A stretch of 64,000 nucleotides of DNA from Pseudonocardia alaniniphila (lineage in GTDB: Bacteria > Actinomycetota > Actinomycetes > Mycobacteriales > Pseudonocardiaceae). The stretch covers positions 62,001 through 126,000 of the forward strand of contig NZ_JAKXMK010000003.1 in the NCBI RefSeq assembly GCF_022524485.1, read 5' to 3'. Below are positions 15,877-24,480 of this stretch, in pieces; the first letter of the stretch is position 1; each line of letters starts with the position of its first letter. Position numbers and translations under genes: made by a program. The notes beneath the pieces are model-generated. The model saw only the letters and a list, made by a program, of their open reading frames with translations. It had not been told where the DNA came from and ran no database searches.

Positions 15877-16380
15877 TCATGCGCTTCGGGATGAACGCTG
15901 GGACCGCCGCCGGGGCGCGTTCGGGGTGGGCTCCACGGCGGACAGGGGGCCGCCGGCCCCGACCAGCGCGACCAAGGCGTCCAGGAAGGCGGCGCGCTGC
16001 TTCTCGGGCAGGACGGCGAGCACGTCCTCGTAGACCCCGTCGATCACCGTGCGAGCCTTGTCGACGACCTCCCGGCCCTCGTCGGTGGTCTGCACGATCC
16101 GCGCCCTGCGGTCCTCGGGGGAGGGCGTGCGCCGGGCCAGGCCGGCACCCTCGAGGTTGTCCATCGTGACGACCATGGTCGTCTTGTCGAGCAGCGCGAT
16201 CTCGGCCAACTCGCCCTGGGTCAGCTCGCCCGGCGCCGCCTTGGTGAGCACGCAGTAGTCCCGCGGCGTGATGTCGAGACCGGCGAGCGCAGTGGTCATG
16301 CGAGCGGCGAGCGCCTGGCTCGCCTTGTCGAAGAGGTAGCTGAGGTCGCCACGGATCTCGTCGTTGCTGCGCTGGACCAT
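15877..16380 (-). CDS. MarR-family transcriptional regulator
   Basis: This 167-aa dimeric winged-helix regulator has its DNA-recognition region at about residues 50-100: LTQGELAEIALLDKTTMVVTMDNLEGAGLARR, then the wing RTPSPEDRRARIVQTTDEGRE. Flanking helices form the dimer interface. The Arg/Ser-rich C-terminal tail (about 20 residues) is longer than in most relatives. It precedes the MFS exporter by 74 nt and is its likely repressor, released by a transported compound. The start ATG 16378-16380 has no strong Shine-Dalgarno. Confidence 0.92.
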   Translation of the reverse strand: MVQRSNDEIRGDLSYLFDKASQALAARMTTALAGLDITPRDYCVLTKAAPGELTQGELAEIALLDKTTMVVTMDNLEGAGLARRTPSPEDRRARIVQTTDEGREVVDKARTVIDGVYEDVLAVLPEKQRAAFLDALVALVGAGGPLSAVEPTPNAPRRRSQRSSRSA

Positions 16381-16405
16381 GCGGTCATGGTATCGACGTT
16401 CTGTG

Positions 16406-16420
16406 GCGGGATCATCCCGC
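16406..16420. promoter_or_regulatory. 15-bp palindrome upstream of marR
   Basis: GCGGGAT and ATCCCGC flank a single C. The site lies 26-40 bp before the marR start, in the 69-bp gap after the hydrolase gene. It could be an operator, or a weak terminator of the upstream gene. Confidence 0.35.
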
Positions 16421-16449
16421 AGCGGAACGATCCAGAACCGAAGCAGTGG

Positions 16450-17184
16450 TCAGCGGAGCAGCTCGGCCGCCGTCGCCTCCGGGGCCATGATCATGGCGTC
16501 GTGCCCGGTGGCGAGCTCCCGCCACTCCCAGCCCGCCCGGCGCACGATCGCGTGGCCCGAGCGCAGCGCGAGATAGGGCGGGTCGGTGCAGCAGATGTAG
16601 GTGACCGGCACGCCGTTGCCCAGCGGGTCGCGGAGCCCGAACGACTCGGTGTAGGACCGCAGCGGGTGCGGGGTGAGCCGCCGGTCCACCCACGCCAGGT
16701 CGTCCGGATCGGACAGACCGAACACGGTGGCGGACGACGGCCCGAACGCCAACCCGGTCGGGGACGCCTTCGCCGACGCGACGCGCTCCTCGATCACGTC
16801 GGGAGGCACACCGTCGAACCCGGACGCGCCCGGTTCCACCACCAGCCCGTCGAGCAGGACGATCCGGCGCAGCCGATGCGGCACCCGGTCGGCGACGCCC
16901 AGCGCAACCAGCGCGCCGAAGCTGTGCCCGACCAGCACGACGTCGCGCAGTTCCTCGTTCTCCAGCACCGCGACGACGTCCTGCACCATCGTGGCCGGGC
17001 CGACGTCCTCGGTCAGGAGGTGGGCCCGCTCGCCCAGGCCCGTGAGCGTCGGCGTGAAGACCTCGTGGCCCGCCGCGCGGAGCAGGCGCGCGACCCGCAC
17101 CCAGCACCATCCGCCGTGGCCTGCGCCGTGCACCAGCACGAAGGGATCGCGATGTGCAGCCTGATCGCCCGCGGCCTCGCTCAT
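16450..17184 (-). CDS. Alpha/beta-fold hydrolase (esterase-like)
   Basis: This 244-aa cytoplasmic hydrolase has the oxyanion motif HGAGHGGW at about residue 18 and the nucleophile elbow GHSFGA (catalytic Ser). The late TGHD supplies the catalytic His. The sequence TPTLTGLGERAHLL after the oxyanion loop resembles the EstC/methylesterase-like group. ATG 17182-17184 is chosen because the family N-terminus begins shortly after it; an ATG 33 nt upstream adds residues that do not fit. The gap to the upstream phosphodiesterase gene is 13 nt. Confidence 0.82.
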   Translation of the reverse strand: MSEAAGDQAAHRDPFVLVHGAGHGGWCWVRVARLLRAAGHEVFTPTLTGLGERAHLLTEDVGPATMVQDVVAVLENEELRDVVLVGHSFGALVALGVADRVPHRLRRIVLLDGLVVEPGASGFDGVPPDVIEERVASAKASPTGLAFGPSSATVFGLSDPDDLAWVDRRLTPHPLRSYTESFGLRDPLGNGVPVTYICCTDPPYLALRSGHAIVRRAGWEWRELATGHDAMIMAPEATAAELLR

Positions 17185-17197
17185 GACCGACAGTCTG

Positions 17198-19372
17198 TCA
17201 GGGAACCTGCGAGCCACGTGTGACGTCGTTCACGGGCACGCCGCGCGTCGCCGGCACGCCGACCGCGGGCTCCGGATGCCCGAGGTGGGTCAGCCAGCCG
17301 CGCAGCACCCGGTGCAGCGCCTCCGCGCCCACGATCTCCCCGGGCGCCGGGAGGTCCGCTGGATGGATCAGGAAACCCCTCGACTGCGGGCCGCCCATCC
17401 CCCCGTGCGAGCCGACGTGCGGTTCGAACGGTGAGGCGTCGCCCGTGACGGGGTCGTAGCGACTGTTGATCATGATGTCGGGGCAGTGGTCGAACTCGTC
17501 CACGCGCCGGACGAGGTCGGCGGCGTGCGGCCCGTAGCCATCGAGCGGGTCCTCGCCGATCACCCGTCCTGTGGCCAGCCGGTGCAGTCCGTCGCGGCCG
17601 AGCACCACCGGCCCGAACTCCGCGCTGCGCACCAGCAGGAAGCCGACCCCCGGGTGGTCGACGAGGGACGGCAGCAGGTCGGGGAACTCACGCTCGATCG
17701 TCTCCAGCCCGACCCGGCCCTCGTGCTCGGTGAACGACACCATCGCCACGTGGCCCGACGCGACCACGACCACGCCGGGCGCGACGCGGGTGACCGCACC
17801 GGGCGCACCGCTCACGGTCCGCGGCCGGTCGGCCTCCGAGCCCGTCTGTTCCACGCGCGCCCGGAGCCTCCGTGCGATCGGCCCGCTGCCCGTGGACGCC
17901 GCGGCCAGGGCGGCCCCCACCTGCCAGCCCTCCGCAGGCCTGCGGGCATCCGAGTTCACGCCGCGGCGCGGCTCCGGCTGGGGAGCCCCGCACAGGCGCC
18001 CGACCAGCGCCTCGACCGACTCCCCGAACCGGTGCGTGAACGCCCAGCCCTGCGTCTGGCCGTGGTCCGACAGCGCCACGATGTGATACCGCCGCGGTGC
18101 GAGCTGGGTGGCCCGGAACAGCCTGCCGATCTGCTGGTCGATCGCGCGAAGCACCGCGAGCGCGTCGAACCGCTCCACACCCGAGTGGTGGGCCACCTCG
18201 TCGTACCCGAGGAAGTCGGCGTAGACCACGGCCCGGCCGGCGAGCATGTCCTCGATGATCGCCGAGACGACCACATCGCGGACGATCACCGTGGTGGCGC
18301 TGCGCGCGAACGGATAGAAACCACCCCGGTTCACGCGCGGCAACACGCCCGCGCGCCGCTGCCGGGTGGACGCGGAGATCTCGCGGACGACGTCGACCAG
18401 CGCACCGGCGAGCGTCCGGAGCGTGTTGGCCGGGTTGGCGAAGTAGGTGTAGTAACCGGCCCCCACCCCGTCCGACCCGCGGTGCCGGCGGGCGGCCCCG
18501 GCCAGGAGCGGCAGCGCGCTCATCGTCAGGCTCACGTGCTCGGCGTCGCCGGTGAAGAGGTTGCCGTGGCCCGCGCCGTCGACACTGAGCAGCCCACCGC
18601 CGTCGGAGTGACGCCGCTCGATCTCGGCGGCGTCCTCGGGATGCGAGCACGCCATGACATGGTCGCGGTCCTTCTCGTACCAGCGGAACCCGAGGATGTC
18701 GGAGTTGTCGCCGTGCAGGATGCCGCAGACGCTCGCGCCGGTCTGGGAGCTCCAATCCGTGTGCCAGTCGGTGAGCCGGTGGCTCCCGTCGGCCAGCCAG
18801 CGCGCGAAGGTCGGCATGTCCCCGTCACGCACCGCGCGGCGAACCGTGTCCATGCCCAGCCCGTCGACCTGCAGGAACAGCACACCGGGCGGCATCTCGG
18901 CGTCCCCGCCCGTACCCCGGCGCGCCCTGCGCCGCGCGGCCCGGCGGAAGAACAGCTCGTCCTCGTCGAGTGCCAGCAGGCTCGACCCGAGCGCTCCGAG
19001 CGCGGACACCGCGACCGCGACGACCACCGCCGTCTCGAAGTCGGCGATCACCACACCCGGCACGGCGAAGGAGATCGCCAGCACCCCGGCGCCGAGCAGC
19101 AGGAACGACCCGATCCCGAGCGTGAACACCGCGATCGGCAGCGCGACCCGCAGGATCAGCGGCCACACCACCCCGCTGAGCACCCCGAACAGCAGCGCGC
19201 ACACCGTCGGCTGCCACCAGTCCGCCATCGAGAAGCCCGACAGCCACACGTCGAGCAGCCGCAACGCCGCCGCCGCCAGCACCCAGACGAGAAGCACCCG
19301 CGCGGCGACACGCCCGCCCCGCAGCAGCCGTCCGGCACCGTTCCGCGGCCCGGTCCGTGCTCCCCCGCTCAT
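17198..19372 (-). CDS. Holin-type membrane domain fused to phosphodiesterase/phosphatase
   Basis: This 724-aa protein has two parts. Residues 1-135 contain four hydrophobic segments like phage_holin_4_2 membrane proteins. Residues 160-700 form an alkaline-phosphatase-superfamily domain related to type I phosphodiesterase/nucleotide pyrophosphatases. Candidate metal ligands and nucleophile are visible: Asp in FLQVDGLGMDT, Thr in SSQTGAS, Asp/His in LGYDEVAHHSG, Asp-His in LSDHGQTQG and the late His in HVGSHGG. The catalytic domain should be membrane-tethered. The natural substrate is unknown. It follows a DedA-type gene by 70 nt, suggesting a role in envelope lipid or phosphate chemistry. Confidence 0.82.
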   Translation of the reverse strand: MSGGARTGPRNGAGRLLRGGRVAARVLLVWVLAAAALRLLDVWLSGFSMADWWQPTVCALLFGVLSGVVWPLILRVALPIAVFTLGIGSFLLLGAGVLAISFAVPGVVIADFETAVVVAVAVSALGALGSSLLALDEDELFFRRAARRRARRGTGGDAEMPPGVLFLQVDGLGMDTVRRAVRDGDMPTFARWLADGSHRLTDWHTDWSSQTGASVCGILHGDNSDILGFRWYEKDRDHVMACSHPEDAAEIERRHSDGGGLLSVDGAGHGNLFTGDAEHVSLTMSALPLLAGAARRHRGSDGVGAGYYTYFANPANTLRTLAGALVDVVREISASTRQRRAGVLPRVNRGGFYPFARSATTVIVRDVVVSAIIEDMLAGRAVVYADFLGYDEVAHHSGVERFDALAVLRAIDQQIGRLFRATQLAPRRYHIVALSDHGQTQGWAFTHRFGESVEALVGRLCGAPQPEPRRGVNSDARRPAEGWQVGAALAAASTGSGPIARRLRARVEQTGSEADRPRTVSGAPGAVTRVAPGVVVVASGHVAMVSFTEHEGRVGLETIEREFPDLLPSLVDHPGVGFLLVRSAEFGPVVLGRDGLHRLATGRVIGEDPLDGYGPHAADLVRRVDEFDHCPDIMINSRYDPVTGDASPFEPHVGSHGGMGGPQSRGFLIHPADLPAPGEIVGAEALHRVLRGWLTHLGHPEPAVGVPATRGVPVNDVTRGSQVP

Positions 19373-19442
19373 CGCTCGCCCTCGCTGCGCTCGGTCGGCG
19401 CTGCGCGAAGGCGCTCTATCGATGATTCACTCGCAAGCTCGC

Positions 19443-20045
19443 TCATCGGTCCGCCTCATGGCGCCGGCGCCGTACGTACGTGGCCACCAGCGAGCTGAGG
19501 CCGCCGACCACCAGCACGAGCAGCGCGGCCAGGAGCGTCGCGATCAACGGGTTGTCGAACAGCCCGCCGCTGACGATCCCCAGCGCGGCGTACGCAATGG
19601 CCCACAGCAGGCACGCCGCCACCGCGGCCGGCACCAGCCGGCGCCACGGGTAGCCCAGCGTGCCCGCGGCGAGCAGCACCGGGATCCGGCCTGCCGGCAC
19701 GAGCCTGCCCACCACGACGAGCTGCCAGCCCCGTGTGGCGAACCGCGTGCGGGCGGCGGCGAGCCGCTCCGGCGGCTGGCCCCGTGCCACCCAACGCAGC
19801 GCAGCGTCGCTGCCGACCCTGGCCACGCCGAACGTCGTCAGATCACCGAGCAACGCCCCCACCGTGGCCAGCAGCACGACGATCGGAAGCGACAGGTGAT
19901 CCGTGGTCGTCGCGATCGCGGCCGCGGCTCCGACCACCGCGCCGGTCGGCACGACGGGCACCAGCGAGCCGAGCAGAACGCCGCCGAAGACGGCGGGATA
20001 GCCGATCGTGGAAGGGTCCGTGAAACTGCCCGCCAGTGCGATCAC
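19443..20045 (-). CDS. DedA/VTT-family membrane protein
   Basis: This 200-aa protein has four to five hydrophobic segments. The central element RLVPAGRIPVLLAAGTLGYPWRRL is the Arg/Pro/Gly motif of DedA (VTT-domain) proteins, some of which recycle undecaprenyl phosphate or phospholipids across the membrane. GTG 20043-20045 overlaps the stop of the metallo-hydrolase gene (GTGA) and is preferred over a long non-homologous extension. The specific lipid is not predictable. Confidence 0.8.
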   Translation of the reverse strand: MIALAGSFTDPSTIGYPAVFGGVLLGSLVPVVPTGAVVGAAAAIATTTDHLSLPIVVLLATVGALLGDLTTFGVARVGSDAALRWVARGQPPERLAAARTRFATRGWQLVVVGRLVPAGRIPVLLAAGTLGYPWRRLVPAAVAACLLWAIAYAALGIVSGGLFDNPLIATLLAALLVLVVGGLSSLVATYVRRRRHEADR

Positions 20046-20869
20046 CGCGCATCCGGTGCCGGCGGCGTGCCGGACAGCGACGACGGGTGCGGAAGGGCGA
20101 CCGTGGCGCCCGGCTCGGTGATCGCCACGCAGGTTGCCTCGCCCGTGGCCGTCACCGCGGCGGCGAACGTCCTCGGCGGCTCCACGAGCAGCCTGCGCAT
20201 CCGCGCACCGGCGCGCCCGGGGGCACCCACCAGCCCGGCGATCGCAAGGGTGCCCCAGTGCACCGGCACCGCCACGCGAGGACGCAGCAACTGCACCGCC
20301 GCGGCGGCACGAGCCGGGTCGAGGTGGCCGGGACCGAGCGTCGGCCCCCATCCCCACACCGGCAGCAGCGCGACGTCCAACGTGGGCCCGGCGAGCTCGG
20401 CCATGCCGGGGAACAGATCCGTGTCGCCCGCCGCGTAGACCCGCACGTCCCGGCTCGTCAGCAGATGGCCCATGGCCAGGGCCTGCGGACCACGCGTGGA
20501 ACGGGGCCCCCAGCGGTGCCCGCTGTGCACGGCCGGCACGCCGGTCACCCGCAGGTCGCCGTCCTCGAGGTCCTCGCCGGGAGCGAGCTCCTCGACCCGG
20601 GCGATCCCGCGCCCGCGCAGCCAGTCGCCGGCACCCCGCGGGACCACCACCCGCGCGCTGCGCGGCAACCGGCGAAGCGACGGCAGGTGCAGGTGGTCGC
20701 CGTGCAGGTGGGAGATCAGGACGAGGTCGACGTCGTCCTGGTCGCCCGGTGCCGGGGTCGGCCCTCCGACCCGGCGCAGCGGCCCGATCCCCGACGTCAG
20801 GACGGGGTCGGTGAGCACCACCCGGCCGGCCAGCTCCATCCTCACCGTGGAGTGACCGAGGAACCGCAT
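20042..20869 (-). CDS. MBL-fold metallo-hydrolase
   Basis: This 275-aa enzyme has the two-metal motif SHLHGDHLHL near residue 60 and a distal VPVHWGT metal-binding segment. The N-terminus MRFLGHSTVRMELAGRVVLTDPVLT matches the UlaG-like/lactonase-like branch of the metallo-beta-lactamase superfamily (also NAPE-PLD-like). ATG 20867-20869 is chosen because it starts the fold; GTG 20884 is an alternative. Coupling to the DedA gene and then the phosphodiesterase suggests a shared phospholipid-related function, by inference only. Confidence 0.82.
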   Translation of the reverse strand: MRFLGHSTVRMELAGRVVLTDPVLTSGIGPLRRVGGPTPAPGDQDDVDLVLISHLHGDHLHLPSLRRLPRSARVVVPRGAGDWLRGRGIARVEELAPGEDLEDGDLRVTGVPAVHSGHRWGPRSTRGPQALAMGHLLTSRDVRVYAAGDTDLFPGMAELAGPTLDVALLPVWGWGPTLGPGHLDPARAAAAVQLLRPRVAVPVHWGTLAIAGLVGAPGRAGARMRRLLVEPPRTFAAAVTATGEATCVAITEPGATVALPHPSSLSGTPPAPDAR

Positions 20870-20931
20870 AGCCAGGCCGCGCACCGGATCAGTATCGCGG
20901 GCGAGCCGCCGGCTCCGCCTCGCGAGGTGAA

Positions 20932-20999
20932 GATCGTCGCGAGATCAGGGTTTGCGCCCCCGCCGACGCGGGGGCCGATCCCCGGATCTCGCGGCGATC
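20932..20999 (-). terminator. Compound hairpin terminator after the phosphofructokinase
   Basis: An outer stem pairs 20932-20946 with 20985-20999 (15 positions, one wobble or mismatch). An inner perfect 8-bp hairpin pairs 20956-20963 with 20968-20975 around a CGAC loop. The structure begins 8 nt beyond the phosphofructokinase stop and separates it from the metallo-hydrolase gene. Confidence 0.7.
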
Positions 21000-21006
21000 A
21001 TGACGC

Positions 21007-22389
21007 TCAGCCGAAGCGGACGGGTTGCCCCGTGGACTCCAGCACCGCCATCCACAGGTCGCCGTGGGGGTCGACCTGGTTGCGCCGGCTCACCGCCACC
21101 CCCATCGGGATGTGGACGAACCGGCGCCGGTAGCGGCCCACCACCATCGCCGTGCGCCCCGACATCGCCGCGTGCACGGCCGCCTGGGAGAGGCGCACGC
21201 AGTAGACGGAGTCGTAGGGATTGGCCGGCACGCTGCGGATGGCGTAGCTCGGGTCGATGTAGCGGATGGAGGTCTCCACCCCGGCGTCGGCGAAGTGGTC
21301 GCCGATCCGCCGCCGCAGGTAGGGCCCGATGTCCTGCAGGCGGGCGTTGCCGGAGGCGTCGCTCCCCGCGCCCGCGTCCGGGAGCAGTTCCTGCCCCGCC
21401 CCCTCGGCCACCACCACGACGGCGTGCCCCCGCTCCGCGACGCGGCGGCGCAGGTGCGCGAGCAGTCCCTCCTCGCCGTCGAGCGCGAAGGGCACCTCGG
21501 GGATCAGGACGGCGTCGGCACCGCTTCTGGCGAGCGCGGCGTAGCAGGCGATGAAGCCGGAGTGCCGGCCCATGAGCTTGACCAGCCCGATCCCGTTGGC
21601 CGTGGACTTCGCCTCCACCTGAGCGGCGCGGATCGCGTCGCTCGCGAGGCTGAAGGCGGTCTGGAAGCCGAAGCTCTGGTCGATGTAGGGGATGTCGTTG
21701 TCGATGGTCTTCGGGATGCCCACCACGGCGATCAGCAGGCCGCGCTCGGCCACGGTGCGCGCGATCTCCATCGCCCCGCGCATCGAGCCGTCCCCGCCCA
21801 CGACGAACAGCACGTTGATGTGCAGCCGCTCCAGGCAGTCGACGATCTCCTCGGGGTCCTGCGGCCCGCGGGACGTGCCGAGCACCGTGCCGCCGTCGGT
21901 GGCGATGTCCCGCACGGACTCCGGGGTCAGCTCGACGACGTCGTGCCCGTAGCCGGCGACGAAGCCCTGGTAGCCGTTGCGGATGCCCACCACGCGGCGC
22001 ACGCGGTAGTGGTAGGTCAGCGTGCGGACGAGCCCGGCGATCACGTCGTTCAGGCCGGGACACAGGCCCCCGCACGTGACGATCGCGGCCCGGGTCTTCG
22101 ACGGGTCGAAGAAGATCTTCCGCCGTGGCCCGCAGGGCTCCATCCCGGGCAGCTCAGTGGCAGGCACCCCGCGGGAGCTGATGCCCGCGAGGGTGTCGTC
22201 GAGCAGCACGCGGTCCAGTTCGTCGACGTAGTGCTCGGTGGTCTGGCGGGCGTCCAGCAGCGGCGCCATCGGCGAGGTGATCCGGCACGCGCCGAGGCTC
22301 GTGATGGACAGGTCGGGTGTGGGACGGATGCGCGACAGCTCGACGACGGTGCCCTGCTGGTCGCCGGAGGAGGAGAAGGCAGTGCTCAC
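21007..22389 (-). CDS. 6-phosphofructokinase, long TrPFK/plant-like clade
   Basis: This 460-aa enzyme phosphorylates fructose 6-phosphate in glycolysis. The motifs are TCGGLCPGLND, GGDGS in the nucleotide site, GIPKTIDNDI in the catalytic site and MGRHSGFIA in the sugar-phosphate site. Gly in GGDG together with Lys in PKTID is the combination found in ATP-dependent trypanosome and plant enzymes; strict pyrophosphate enzymes have Asp at the first position. ATP use is therefore likely. The N-terminal extension of about 80 residues is longer than in E. coli PfkA. GTG 22387-22389 is chosen for the GGGGAGC ribosome binding site upstream; a longer start at 22419 is possible. Confidence 0.88.
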   Translation of the reverse strand: MSTAFSSSGDQQGTVVELSRIRPTPDLSITSLGACRITSPMAPLLDARQTTEHYVDELDRVLLDDTLAGISSRGVPATELPGMEPCGPRRKIFFDPSKTRAAIVTCGGLCPGLNDVIAGLVRTLTYHYRVRRVVGIRNGYQGFVAGYGHDVVELTPESVRDIATDGGTVLGTSRGPQDPEEIVDCLERLHINVLFVVGGDGSMRGAMEIARTVAERGLLIAVVGIPKTIDNDIPYIDQSFGFQTAFSLASDAIRAAQVEAKSTANGIGLVKLMGRHSGFIACYAALARSGADAVLIPEVPFALDGEEGLLAHLRRRVAERGHAVVVVAEGAGQELLPDAGAGSDASGNARLQDIGPYLRRRIGDHFADAGVETSIRYIDPSYAIRSVPANPYDSVYCVRLSQAAVHAAMSGRTAMVVGRYRRRFVHIPMGVAVSRRNQVDPHGDLWMAVLESTGQPVRFG

Positions 22390-22582
22390 GAGCGCTCCCC
22401 TGATCGACGGGACGACCACGCCGCGGCACCGGGGACGCTGGTCTTCTTGACCGTTCCAGGATGCCGGGTCCTCCCGGGCGGTGGCTAGTCGGTACCGGTG
22501 CTACCGGCACTTCGGCGGGGACGATCCGGACTGTCCTGCATCGACGTGATGTTCCTCCCGGATCGGGGCAAAAAGCTTGCTT

Positions 22583-24040
22583 ATGGCAACGATCGCGTGC
22601 TCATGTGGAGAGGTGGTCACACCGTCAGCCCGCCCGGCACTCGTGATCGGCGTTCTCGCTTCGTGTGGGCTGGCGGTCTCGGTGATGCAGACCCTCGTGG
22701 TGCCGCTCCTGCCGCAGTTCCCGCGGCTGCTCTCGGCCTCCCCCGCGACGGTGGGATGGCTCGTCACGGCCACGCTGGTCGCAGGCGCGGTCTGCGCGCC
22801 CGTGCTCGGCAGGCTCGGGGACATGTACGGGAAGCGGCGCCTGATGCTCGTGGCGCTCGCGATGGTGACCGCCGGATCGACGCTCGGCGCACTCGCCCCG
22901 AACATCGGCGTGCTGATCGCGGCCCGCGCGCTGCAAGGTGCGGCGATGGGCGTGATCGCGCTGGGGATCAGCATCATGCGCGACCTGCTGCCCCCCGACC
23001 GCGTCGGAAGCGGGATCGCCCTGATGAGCTCCTCGCTCGGCATCGGAGGGGCGATCAGCCTCCCGATCACCGGCCTCGTCGCGCAGCAGGCGAGCTGGCG
23101 GTGGCTCTTCGGGGCGGCAGCGGTGCTGAGCGCGCTGCAGTTCTTCCTGGTCCGAGCGGTGGTACGGGAGTCGCCGCAGCGCTCCGGCGGCCGCTTCGAC
23201 CTCCCGGGAGCCGTCGGGCTCGGCCTCGCGCTGGTCTGTGTGCTGCTCGCGATCTCGAAGGGCGCCGAATGGGGCTGGAGCAGCCCGCGCGTGCTCGGCC
23301 TGCTGGCCGCGGCCGTGGTGCTGTTCGCGGCCTGGGGCCGGCTCGAGCTGCGGGTGCGATCGCCGCTGGTGGACCTGCGCGTCTCGGCCAGGCCCACGGT
23401 CCTGTGGACGAACATCGCATCGGTCCTCATCGGCTTCGGGATGTTCGCGGGCTTCCTCCTGACCACCCAGGTGCTGCAGGCCCCCACGGCGAGCGGCTAC
23501 GGGTTCGGGCTCTCCCTCGTCGCCGCCGGTGTGGTGCTGCTCCCGATCGGCGGGGCCATGACGATCTTCTCGCCGGTCTCGGCACGTGTGTCGCGCCGCC
23601 GGGGCGCCCGCACCACGCTGGTGCTCGGCACCTCCGTGCTCGCCATCGGGAACGTCGCGATGGCGACGCTGCCCGGATCGATCCCGCTGGTGATGGCGGC
23701 GTCCACCGTCACGGCCATCGGGGCCGCGCTCGCCTACTCGGCGCTGCCGCTGCTCATCATGGATGCGGTACCCGCGTCCGAGACCGCGGCGGCCAACAGC
23801 CTCAACACGCTGATGCGCATGCTCGGCACCTCCTCCTGCAGCGCGGTCGTCGCCGCTGTCACCACCAGCCTGACCATGGCGGTCGACGGGCAGGTGCTGC
23901 CCTCGGCAGCCGCCTACACGGTGGTGTTCCTCGCTGCGGCGGTCGCGGCGGTGGGCGGGGCCGTGATCGCCGCCGTCACGCCGGCGAGGCAGGCCGGCAC
24001 GGTGGCACCGGAGCCGGTGGCGGCGGCAGCACGGGCCTGA
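22583..24040 (+). CDS. MFS transporter, DHA2 family
   Basis: This 485-aa membrane antiporter has about 14 hydrophobic segments. It carries the MFS motif A-like loop GRLGDMYGKRRLMLV and segment 1 VMQTLVVPLLPQFP, in place of the usual LDxTIVNVALP drug-exporter motif. The substrate is unknown. ATG 22583 follows a weak GGGG; TTG 22577 would add two residues. It is divergent from the phosphofructokinase gene with a 193-bp gap and has no adjacent regulator. Confidence 0.85.
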   Translation: MATIACSCGEVVTPSARPALVIGVLASCGLAVSVMQTLVVPLLPQFPRLLSASPATVGWLVTATLVAGAVCAPVLGRLGDMYGKRRLMLVALAMVTAGSTLGALAPNIGVLIAARALQGAAMGVIALGISIMRDLLPPDRVGSGIALMSSSLGIGGAISLPITGLVAQQASWRWLFGAAAVLSALQFFLVRAVVRESPQRSGGRFDLPGAVGLGLALVCVLLAISKGAEWGWSSPRVLGLLAAAVVLFAAWGRLELRVRSPLVDLRVSARPTVLWTNIASVLIGFGMFAGFLLTTQVLQAPTASGYGFGLSLVAAGVVLLPIGGAMTIFSPVSARVSRRRGARTTLVLGTSVLAIGNVAMATLPGSIPLVMAASTVTAIGAALAYSALPLLIMDAVPASETAAANSLNTLMRMLGTSSCSAVVAAVTTSLTMAVDGQVLPSAAAYTVVFLAAAVAAVGGAVIAAVTPARQAGTVAPEPVAAAARA

Positions 24041-24061
24041 CGAGGTCGCCGAGTGCCCGGG

Positions 24062-24436
24062 CTACTGCTGGTGGCGGGAGTCCCTGCGGATCGGGTGATC
24101 GGCCGGAACCTGCACCAGCACGATCCGGGTGCCGTCGGGGTCGGTGATCCACATCTCGTGCAGGCCCCACGGCTCCTGGCGCGGTTCGCGGACCACGTGG
24201 GCGGCGAGCTTCCGGTGCGCGGCGGCCAGGTCGCGCACCTGGAGCCAGAGCGCGATCGCCTCGCCCGCCGGTGCCTGCGCGCTCCCGGAGAGCTCCAGAA
24301 AGCCGCCTCCGAGGAAGAACACGGTGCCACCGGGGAACTCGCGGAAGATGGCGAGCCCGAGCACGTCCCGGTAGAAGTGCAGGCTTCGTTCCAGGTCGAC
24401 CGGGTGCAGGAGCACCCGGGAGGCGAGGACCTCCAT
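24062..24436 (-). CDS. VOC/glyoxalase-family protein
   Basis: This 124-aa protein has a single vicinal-oxygen-chelate module. It shows the paired beta-alpha-beta units RVLLHPVDLERSLHFYRDVLGL and the C-terminal GLHEMWITDPDGTRIVLVQV, with likely metal ligands His and Glu in that last segment. Family members include glyoxalases, dioxygenases and resistance proteins, so the reaction is open. ATG 24434-24436 begins the fold. It lies 44 nt downstream of the hydrolase gene on the same strand. Confidence 0.8.
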   Translation of the reverse strand: MEVLASRVLLHPVDLERSLHFYRDVLGLAIFREFPGGTVFFLGGGFLELSGSAQAPAGEAIALWLQVRDLAAAHRKLAAHVVREPRQEPWGLHEMWITDPDGTRIVLVQVPADHPIRRDSRHQQ

Positions 24437-24480
24437 CAGCACCACCGGTCGCAGGCCATGGCGGACGACCCTAACGCACG

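Noticed and set aside
19373-19442. Possible small gene between the DedA-type and holin-phosphodiesterase genes
   Set aside because: The 70-nt gap consists of GAGCG/GCGCTC-type repeats without an SD-start pair or useful length.
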